This document shows, in pieces, positions 32,116-37,773 of a stretch of 37,773 bases of DNA. Below the pieces are notes generated by a model, which did no database searches, was not told the origin of the DNA, and saw only the letters and a program-made list of their open reading frames with translations. Each line of letters opens with the position of its first letter. Position 1 is the first letter of the stretch. The DNA is from HGM04593 sp964512955 (GTDB lineage: Bacteria; Bacteroidota; Bacteroidia; Bacteroidales; Bacteroidaceae): NCBI GenBank assembly GCA_964512955.1, contig CAZEKX010000012.1, forward strand, positions 1-37,773. Reading direction: 5' to 3'. A program made the position numbers and the translations under genes.

Positions 32116-34498
32116 ATTCAACCAAAACTCGGGCATTTATCTGTCGTCCGGTTAGGTAATTGGGTACTGCATAGTTCTCGTTGTAAATATCTGTTACCCA
32201 ATAGTAGGAATTGACATTGTTTATATCTAACAGGTTAAATGCATCTATTCCTAACCATATATTTTTTATATAACGTGAAATGCCGGTACGTCTGCGACTC
32301 TCTTCGTTGTTCATCAGTCTGTACGACATACCTATATCTACACGTTTGTATGCCGGTGCAGTAAAGGTGTGTTCTTCGCGTCCGGTATGTGGAGGACCAA
32401 ATGGCAATCCATCGGCATAAACGGCTCTTAGGCTCATTTTCCAACGGTCGGTGCCGGGGAAGAAGTCTGTGAAGTAGAGCGACGCGTTAAATGTTTGGTT
32501 GGTTGGGCGGGGAATCCAATCGCTGCCGTTTATCTTCTCTTTAGTGTCCATTACAGAAAATGTCAGCCATGAATCGGTGCCGGGTACAAATTCTCCAAAC
32601 AATTTCATGTCAATTCCGGTGGCATAGCCATGAGCACAATTTTCGCCGTAATATACAATGCGTACATTGTCTACATTGTATGGTATCAGGTTGTCCAACT
32701 TTTTGTAATATGCTTCGGCTGTAAATTTGAATGGTCGTTCAAACAGTTTGAAATTATAGTCGCCACCCAGAACGAAATGTATGGAGCGCTGCGACTTTAT
32801 GTTTTTATTAAGTACAACAGTTGTCATTCCATTTATTGCCGTGGTGTCGCGCATCTCCTTAAAGAATGGTACTTGGTAATATACTCCTGTAGAAAATCGC
32901 AATGTTAGGTTGTCGTTAAATTGTGGAATGAGTCCGACTGATACACGTGGCGAGAATAGCGTTTCTCCGTTCCAATCCCAGTGGGACAGACGTGCTCCTG
33001 CATTTATTGATACAACTCCAAAACTGCTGTTGAACTTATATGTATCTTGTATGTAGGCGTTAATGTGGTTACTTTTTGTCGATGTCTTCGATCGCAGACT
33101 GTATATGGGAAACAGGGAGTTTCCTGTATGCGGAATATTGTATCCGGCAGAATCGCGCATCTCCCATTGGCGTTGGTTCTCCGAAACACTTTCTCCTTTC
33201 CACAGTACTCCCCATCGCAGTTCGTGCGACTTAAGAAAGTGAACTCCGCTTAACGATACAGTTTGTACATCGGCTTCGAGATAGTTACGTGCATGCTCCA
33301 TATATCGCCCAACGCTCATGTTTTCCTCTGCATTTACGTCGTCAATCCAATACTCTCCTGCAATGTCGTATGTCTCCTCCTCCTTTGTGTTGAATGCCGA
33401 TGTCTGTAACGATAATTTATTGTATTCGTTGGGGGTGAAACTCATGGATAATGACCCGAACAGTGTGCGGAACAGGTCGCTCTCCCATCCATCGAAGTAT
33501 ACTTTGAATTCTTTGGCTTGCTCCATTGTGCCGAATGTGGTGTTTCGGTCGCTCGGAGTAAAGTTATATTTATTTCTCGAAATGTTACCTATGAAACTTA
33601 CGCTGAACTTAGGTGTTGGACGCCAATCTAAGTAGGTCTGGTAGTCTATGAACTCCGGGTCATACTCACCTTTTGTATCGAGCGTACCAAGCAGGTAACG
33701 GCTTGTCTTGTAACGTACAGAGTTTGAAAAACTATATTTTTTGTTACCTACACCCACATACACGCTGCCTCCTAACAAACTTGCCGAAACGGTACTCTCG
33801 AACTCGGTAGGTTTACGGTAAGTAATGTCGAGTACCGACGACATCTTATCGCCATACTTAGCCTCGTAACCGCCTGTTGAGAATGCTACCGAACCAACCA
33901 TGTCGGGGTTTAAGAAACTTAATCCCTCTTGTTGTCCTGCTCGTATGAGTAGTGGACGATATATCTCTATTCCGTTTACATATACACTATTCTCATCGAA
34001 GTTACCACCGCGAACATTATATTGAGAACTTAATTCGTTGTGAGAACTCACTCCTGCCTGAGTGGAAATAATGGCTTCTACTCCGTTGCCACTTGCATCG
34101 GGTAAAAGGCGCATGTTGTCGGGCATCTCAATATTTTTGGTTCCGGTTAATTGTCGTTGCTTGTCTACAACCTCCACACCCTCGAGCGTGTATTCCATTG
34201 CAGGCAGTGTAATATTTACAATAACAGTGCCCGATGGGTTACGAAGCGTCTTCTTGCGTGTTTGATAACCAACCATCGAATAACTTATCACAAGGCTGTC
34301 GCTACTTTCACAGTTTAAACAGTAATTACCTTTTAAATCGGTTATGGTGCCTGCTGCTTGTCCCACGATATGAACATTTGCAATCTCTATCGGGTTTTGT
34401 TTGTCATCCGTTACTCTGCCTTTAATGGTAACTCGTTGTGCCAATGCGGGCATGGCTGTTATTAGTAACAGAATATATATGATAAGTTTGTATCTCAT
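32111..34498 (-). CDS. TonB-dependent outer-membrane receptor
   Basis: A 795-residue receptor. A signal peptide (1-20) is followed by a CarboxypepD_reg-like domain (about 22-112: VTIKGRVTDDKQNPIEIANVHIVG), a plug domain (about 120-230: GNGVEAIISTQAGVSSHNELSSQYNVRGGNFDENSVYVNG) and a 22-strand-type barrel to the end. It imports a ligand across the outer membrane using TonB energy. No SusD-like partner is present beside it, so it is not a SusCD glycan system; the substrate (metal chelate, cofactor or other) is unknown. It starts 43 bases after the FemAB-like gene on the same strand and may share its message. Confidence 0.92.
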   Translation of the reverse strand: MRYKLIIYILLLITAMPALAQRVTIKGRVTDDKQNPIEIANVHIVGQAAGTITDLKGNYCLNCESSDSLVISYSMVGYQTRKKTLRNPSGTVIVNITLPAMEYTLEGVEVVDKQRQLTGTKNIEMPDNMRLLPDASGNGVEAIISTQAGVSSHNELSSQYNVRGGNFDENSVYVNGIEIYRPLLIRAGQQEGLSFLNPDMVGSVAFSTGGYEAKYGDKMSSVLDITYRKPTEFESTVSASLLGGSVYVGVGNKKYSFSNSVRYKTSRYLLGTLDTKGEYDPEFIDYQTYLDWRPTPKFSVSFIGNISRNKYNFTPSDRNTTFGTMEQAKEFKVYFDGWESDLFRTLFGSLSMSFTPNEYNKLSLQTSAFNTKEEETYDIAGEYWIDDVNAEENMSVGRYMEHARNYLEADVQTVSLSGVHFLKSHELRWGVLWKGESVSENQRQWEMRDSAGYNIPHTGNSLFPIYSLRSKTSTKSNHINAYIQDTYKFNSSFGVVSINAGARLSHWDWNGETLFSPRVSVGLIPQFNDNLTLRFSTGVYYQVPFFKEMRDTTAINGMTTVVLNKNIKSQRSIHFVLGGDYNFKLFERPFKFTAEAYYKKLDNLIPYNVDNVRIVYYGENCAHGYATGIDMKLFGEFVPGTDSWLTFSVMDTKEKINGSDWIPRPTNQTFNASLYFTDFFPGTDRWKMSLRAVYADGLPFGPPHTGREEHTFTAPAYKRVDIGMSYRLMNNEESRRRTGISRYIKNIWLGIDAFNLLDINNVNSYYWVTDIYNENYAVPNYLTGRQINARVLVEL

Positions 34499-34541
34499 TT
34501 TGCTCTTATACGGTTATCATTGTTATAACGCAAATTTTGGT

Positions 34542-35531
34542 TTAAACGTATATAGCCCGTAATATTTTATTAATTTTACTCCATCTGAAATGATACCATC
34601 TCATGGTACTCACCTGTTTTCCACCAAAATTAAGAACCAAATTTATATATCCCGACATCTTGTGCGACAGCAGGTTTGTCTCACTAAACTCGAAATGATT
34701 ATAACCGCATTGGTAAGCGTCGGTTATGGCTGCCCATACAGCCATAATACCCGGGTATAGGAGCGGATGCCGTTTGCGTAGACCGCAACTGTATGCAAGG
34801 TAGGCTCTCTCACTTTCGTATATGCATATCGAGCAGCCAATAATCTTCTCTTTGTATCGTACTACAAACATGCGAATCTGTTTTGCAGTCTCACCTTTTT
34901 CATTTATCAACAGGTTTCTTAGAACTTTTCTCTCAGGGAAGTGTCTGCGTATCTTCGATATGTAATAGTTATACAACAAGTCCAAGCCTTTATTTATATC
35001 GTTCAAGTTTTTTGCATGTTCGTAAACAACTCCGCGTTTTTCGGCTTTTTTTATATGACTCCTGTATGTTTTTGTCAGTCTCTCTTGTGGTGTCTTACTA
35101 TGTAAGGAATTGTATATGCGTATACATTTTCGCGGAAAATAATCCCTATCGCTTAGTACTTTGTATGCAAAACTGCTATTGGAAATGTTTCGTACCTCTA
35201 TGAACGTATGTCTGAAATCGAATAGTTTGTATAGTTCGTCTATGAACATGGCAAAAATATTCTCTTTCTCGTTGTTGTACATCTCTTTGTATGTTCCCTC
35301 TCCGTATATACTATACCAAGTGTATATTCCGGGTGGCATCAAACGAAATTGCCTCTGTTCCACAACCAATAGTTGGGCAATCACCTCATTATTCTCTCGG
35401 CATACAAATAGATATGGTTTTGTCTTGCTCTGCCTGCATAGTGTGTTAAACATTTTGGCAGAGTGTAATATTCCACCAGATATAAGTTTCGGTAACTCCT
35501 CGTTTTTTTTGTATATATCTATTCGTCTCAT
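34542..35531 (-). CDS. FemAB/GNAT-like acyltransferase
   Basis: A 329-residue protein with two acyltransferase-like halves, as in the FemAB and BioF2-like GNAT groups. KTYRSHIKKAEKRGVVYEHAKNLNDINKGLDLLYNYY is the typical middle stretch. MFVVRYKEKIIGCSICIYESERAYLAYSCGL is the core GNAT beta sheet, and YNHFEFSETNLLSHKMSGYINLVLNFGG ends the second fold. Such enzymes transfer aminoacyl or acyl groups in envelope synthesis, but the substrate is not visible. It is divergent from tsaD. A 10-base perfect hairpin sits four bases before its start codon (35536-35557). Confidence 0.7.
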   Translation of the reverse strand: MRRIDIYKKNEELPKLISGGILHSAKMFNTLCRQSKTKPYLFVCRENNEVIAQLLVVEQRQFRLMPPGIYTWYSIYGEGTYKEMYNNEKENIFAMFIDELYKLFDFRHTFIEVRNISNSSFAYKVLSDRDYFPRKCIRIYNSLHSKTPQERLTKTYRSHIKKAEKRGVVYEHAKNLNDINKGLDLLYNYYISKIRRHFPERKVLRNLLINEKGETAKQIRMFVVRYKEKIIGCSICIYESERAYLAYSCGLRKRHPLLYPGIMAVWAAITDAYQCGYNHFEFSETNLLSHKMSGYINLVLNFGGKQVSTMRWYHFRWSKINKILRAIYV

Positions 35532-35535
35532 TTGA

Positions 35536-35557
35536 GAGATAAAAACTTTTTTATCTC
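35536..35557 (-). repeat. Leader hairpin at the start of the FemAB-like gene
   Basis: GAGATAAAAA, two bases, TTTTTATCTC: a perfect 10-base stem ending four bases before the ATG at 35531. A TACCTTTA -7-like box (35561-35568) lies directly upstream, so the hairpin would be almost the entire leader. Confidence 0.5.
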
Positions 35558-35588
35558 CGGTAAAGGTAGTGAAAAAGAAATTATATTG

Positions 35589-35596
35589 TATCTTCG
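35589..35596 (+). promoter_or_regulatory. Possible -7 box for tsaD
   Basis: TATCTTCG is one base off TAnnTTTG, 52 bases before the tsaD ATG. No clear -33. Confidence 0.3.
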
Positions 35597-35648
35597 CGGT
35601 CGATAAAAGTGCATCTGTTTTTTTGTCTCCCGATAAAATGAATTAAAT

Positions 35649-36671
35649 ATGGAAAAAGTATATATATTGGCTATCGAGTCGTCGTGCGACGACACCTCGG
35701 CTGCTGTTATGTGCAACGATGTGGTGTTGTCGAATGTTACTGCAAGCCAGGCTATACATGAACAGTATGGTGGTGTGGTTCCCGAACTTGCTTCTCGTGC
35801 GCATGAACTGAATATTGTTCCGGTTGTGGATGCTGCATTGAAGAATGCCGGTGTCGGTAAAGAGCAACTATCTGCCATAGCCTTTACTCGCGGTCCCGGT
35901 CTCATGGGGTCTTTGTTGGTCGGTGTCTCTTTTGCCAAAGGGCTTGCCGCGTCGTTAGGTATTCCCATGATAGAGGTAAACCATTTGCAGGGACATATAT
36001 TGGCACATTTTATAAAGGAAGAGGGTGTCGAGCATAAATCTCCCGAATATCCCTTCTTGTGTTTGATGGTCTCTGGCGGAAATTCGCAGATAGTAAAGGT
36101 GAATAGTTATAAGGATATGGAAATAGTGGGGCAGACTATCGACGATGCTGCAGGTGAGGCTATGGATAAATGTGCAAAAATAATGGGTTTGGGGTATCCC
36201 GGTGGTCCCATAATAGACCGTTTGGCACGTAATGGAAATCCCGGAGCCTATCAGTTCAGCAAACCGCACGTTCCCGGTTTCGATTACAGTTTTAGTGGAC
36301 TTAAAACATCGTTCCTTTACACTTTGCGTAAACTTGTAGCCGAAGATGCTTGTTATGTCGAAAAGCATAAAGAGGATTTGGCGGCATCGTTCGAGGCTAC
36401 AGTTGTAAGTATACTTATGGATAAATTATATAAAGCCTCTAAGCAACTGAAAATTAAACGTATAGCCCTTTCGGGTGGTGTGTCGGCGAACACTGCGCTA
36501 CGCGAGGCTTATCATACGTATGCAAAACGTTATGGTTGGGAAATTTTTATCCCTAAATTTGGGTTTACAACCGATAATGCCGCTATGATAGGTGTTGTGG
36601 GCTACTATAAATATCTCGATAAGGTATTTTGTGCAATGGACGAACCTGCCTTTTCCCGAACCGTTATATAA
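35649..36671 (+). CDS. tsaD: tRNA N6-adenosine threonylcarbamoyltransferase TsaD
   Basis: TsaD transfers the threonylcarbamoyl group from its AMP adduct to adenosine 37 of tRNAs reading ANN codons, with TsaB and TsaE. The 340 residues cover the ASKHA-fold enzyme. It opens ILAIESSCDDTSAAV, then has GGVVPELASRAHE with the metal-binding His in the HxxxH stretch NHLQGHI, LMVSGGNSQIV, and DNAAMIGVVGYY at the end. The cinA-like gene starts 15 bases downstream, and rpmB-rpmG follow, an order common in Bacteroidales. A linked tsaB or tsaE is not in the window. Confidence 0.95.
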   Translation: MEKVYILAIESSCDDTSAAVMCNDVVLSNVTASQAIHEQYGGVVPELASRAHELNIVPVVDAALKNAGVGKEQLSAIAFTRGPGLMGSLLVGVSFAKGLAASLGIPMIEVNHLQGHILAHFIKEEGVEHKSPEYPFLCLMVSGGNSQIVKVNSYKDMEIVGQTIDDAAGEAMDKCAKIMGLGYPGGPIIDRLARNGNPGAYQFSKPHVPGFDYSFSGLKTSFLYTLRKLVAEDACYVEKHKEDLAASFEATVVSILMDKLYKASKQLKIKRIALSGGVSANTALREAYHTYAKRYGWEIFIPKFGFTTDNAAMIGVVGYYKYLDKVFCAMDEPAFSRTVI

Positions 36672-36686
36672 TATAATAATGTGTTA

Positions 36687-37178
36687 ATGATGGAGGAGTG
36701 TAGATTGCTTGCTTTGGAGTTGAATAATGCTCTACGCGAAAAAGGATTGTTGCTTGCTACTGCCGAGAGTTGTACCGGTGGTTCCATTGCTGCTGCAATA
36801 ACATCATGTGCCGGCAGTTCAGATGTTTTTAAAGGGGGTGTTGTTGCCTATTCCAACGAGGTTAAATCCTCCCTTTTGGGCGTCTCGCCACGTACACTTG
36901 CCATCTGTGGTGCTGTGAGTGAACAGACTGTACGCGAAATGGTGCTTGGGACGCAAAGAGTGCTACGTTGTGATTGCGCTGTTGCAACATCGGGTGTGGC
37001 AGGTCCCTCGGGTGGAACTGTCGATAAACCGGTGGGAACTGTTTGGGTTGCAGTGGCTGTTGGTGATTGTGTGAAAACCGAACTTTTGCAACTCGAAGAT
37101 AAAGGTCGTGGCAATAATATTTGTGCATCTGTAAAAAAAGCACTATCTTTGTTGCTGAATATGGTGCGTGAATACTAA
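36687..37178 (+). CDS. CinA C-terminal-domain protein (nicotinamide-nucleotide amidase type)
   Basis: A 163-residue stand-alone CinA C-terminal domain, which in other bacteria deamidates nicotinamide mononucleotide to recycle NAD (PncC). Signatures: LLATAESCTGGSIAAAIT, FKGGVVAYSNEVKSSLLGV, VATSGVAGPSGGTVDKPVGTVWVAV. The N-terminal molybdopterin-binding-like domain of full CinA is absent, which is common. Starts at 36687 (ATG) or 36690 (ATG) are both possible, and a GTG lies at 36681. It follows tsaD by 15 bases and is probably co-transcribed with it. Function is from the family, not shown for this organism. Confidence 0.85.
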   Translation: MMEECRLLALELNNALREKGLLLATAESCTGGSIAAAITSCAGSSDVFKGGVVAYSNEVKSSLLGVSPRTLAICGAVSEQTVREMVLGTQRVLRCDCAVATSGVAGPSGGTVDKPVGTVWVAVAVGDCVKTELLQLEDKGRGNNICASVKKALSLLLNMVREY

Positions 37179-37283
37179 ATATTCAAAAGCATTTACAAGG
37201 GTATCTTTTTAGAGAAATCATGATGTTTTGTGGTGTAATATTTTAATAAATTAGAACCATTGTGAAAAATAAATGCTTTTTTG

Positions 37284-37315
37284 TTTGCAGGATATAGCCA
37301 AAATTTATATCTTTG
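37284..37315 (+). promoter_or_regulatory. Promoter of rpmB-rpmG
   Basis: TTTG (37284-37287), 20 bases, TATCTTTG (37308-37315): a perfect Bacteroidota promoter. The message should start near 37321, about 45 bases before rpmB. Confidence 0.75.
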
Positions 37316-37366
37316 CACGCTGTTTTAGGTAAGCACGCAAGAATAGAAACAAAAAAATATATAGCA

Positions 37367-37627
37367 ATGTCTAAAATTTGTCAAATCACCGGTAAAAAGG
37401 CTATGGTGGGTAACAATGTATCACACTCTAAGAGAAGAACAAAACGTCTTTTCAATGTGAACTTGTTTACCAAAAAGTTCTTCTATGTAGAAGAGAATTG
37501 TTGGATTCAGTTGCGCGTGAGTGCAGCGGGGTTAAAAATCATCAACCGAGTAGGTCTCGATGCAGCGTTGAAAGATGCAGTAAGCAAAGGACACGTTGCT
37601 TGGGAGGAAATTAAAGTACTCGATTAA
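37367..37627 (+). CDS. rpmB: Ribosomal protein bL28
   Basis: An 86-residue large-subunit protein. The start MSKICQITGKKAMVGNNVSHSKRRTKRLFNVNL is diagnostic, with the SKRRTKRLF basic stretch contacting 23S rRNA. The C-terminal NRVGLDAALKDAVSKGHVAWEEIKVLD is usual for Bacteroidota. The frame is open back to a TTG at 37313, but that lies inside the promoter. rpmG follows 20 bases downstream behind AAGGAGG. Confidence 0.95.
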   Translation: MSKICQITGKKAMVGNNVSHSKRRTKRLFNVNLFTKKFFYVEENCWIQLRVSAAGLKIINRVGLDAALKDAVSKGHVAWEEIKVLD

Positions 37628-37647
37628 AGTTTAAGGAGGTAAGGAAT

Positions 37648-37773
37648 ATGGCTAAGAAGGTTAAAGGAAACCGCGTTCAGGTAATCCTCGAATGCACAGA
37701 GCAGAAGAGTAGTGGTGTTCCCGGAATGTCTCGTTATATTACTACGAAGAATCGTAAGAATACAACAGAGCGT
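37648..37773 (+). CDS. rpmG: Ribosomal protein bL33, 5' part
   Basis: The first 42 residues of bL33 (MAKKVKGNRVQVILECTEQ ... SRYITTKNRKNT), cut by the window edge; the full protein has about 62. AAGGAGG (37633-37639) lies eight bases before the ATG, an unusually good ribosome site for this phylum. It is in one unit with rpmB. Confidence 0.93.
   Translation, partial: MAKKVKGNRVQVILECTEQKSSGVPGMSRYITTKNRKNTTER

Noticed and set aside
32111..34498. The TonB receptor as a SusC of a glycan-use locus
   Set aside because: No SusD-like lipoprotein or glycoside hydrolase is adjacent, and the N-terminal part is the general CarboxypepD_reg-plug type.
36222..36229. TTGGCACG inside tsaD as a sigma-54 site
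   Set aside because: The -12 TTGC is absent and the site lies deep in a coding sequence.

Overview
This window is chromosomal DNA from a member of the Bacteroidales (Bacteroidota), most likely a gut-type relative of Bacteroides; I cannot name the genus. Three things point there. The promoters are of the Bacteroidota kind (-33 TTTG and -7 TAnnTTTG; perfect copies with a 20-base spacer at 6021-6052, 13007-13038 and 37284-37315). The gene content is typical: DUF4270 and DUF5686 proteins, a TonB receptor with a CarboxypepD_reg domain, a Cbp1-like lipoprotein, and a GH57/GT4/debranching glycogen operon. The gene order tsaD-cinA-rpmB-rpmG also fits. Almost all of the window is ordinary core genome. 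I see no tRNA, rRNA, CRISPR array, insertion sequence or prophage.

Layout. 1-800: a Crp/Fnr regulator on the minus strand, with an unassigned open frame behind it at the edge. 1048-5954: plus-strand run miaA, YegS-type lipid kinase, kdsA, DUF5686 outer-membrane protein. 6021-10725: glycogen operon (debranching enzyme, GT4 synthase, GH57 amylase), closed by a 54-bp perfect palindrome. 10731-13038: DUF4270 lipoprotein and a one-domain GT5 protein on the minus strand. 13200-14529: panC-panD. 14542-16591: secreted GH20 hexosaminidase. 16576-19333: propionate/methylmalonyl-CoA cluster on the minus strand: mce, mmdA, a 48-residue OadG-like subunit, and a biotin carrier. 19459-21513: long-chain acyl-CoA synthetase. 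21520-24490: M6-family secreted protease, small lipoprotein, small HTH protein. 24491-25065: a 575-base gene-free stretch rich in hairpins behind a minus-strand promoter, possibly a structured RNA. 25066-29991: a coiled-coil lipoprotein with a textbook sigma-54 promoter, followed upstream by a sigma-54 response regulator and its hybrid histidine kinase. 30201-32115: FKBP lipoprotein and a DUF4890-like secreted protein. 32111-35531: TonB receptor and FemAB/GNAT-like protein on the minus strand. 35589-37773: tsaD, cinA, rpmB and the start of rpmG.

The most interesting unit is 25066-29991. The kinase has HisKA, ATPase, receiver and HPt modules and should feed a phosphorelay into the NtrC-type regulator. 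The only good promoter before the lipoprotein is a perfect -24/-12 sigma-54 site, and a cluster of TGTGG/TTTCTACA half-sites lies about 105-150 bases upstream of its predicted start, where an enhancer would sit. The cluster therefore looks like a self-contained envelope-signal circuit that controls one surface lipoprotein. Second in interest are the hairpin-rich region, a perfect 19-bp inverted repeat inside the protease gene, very long palindromic terminators, and the GT5 protein that lacks its donor-binding half.
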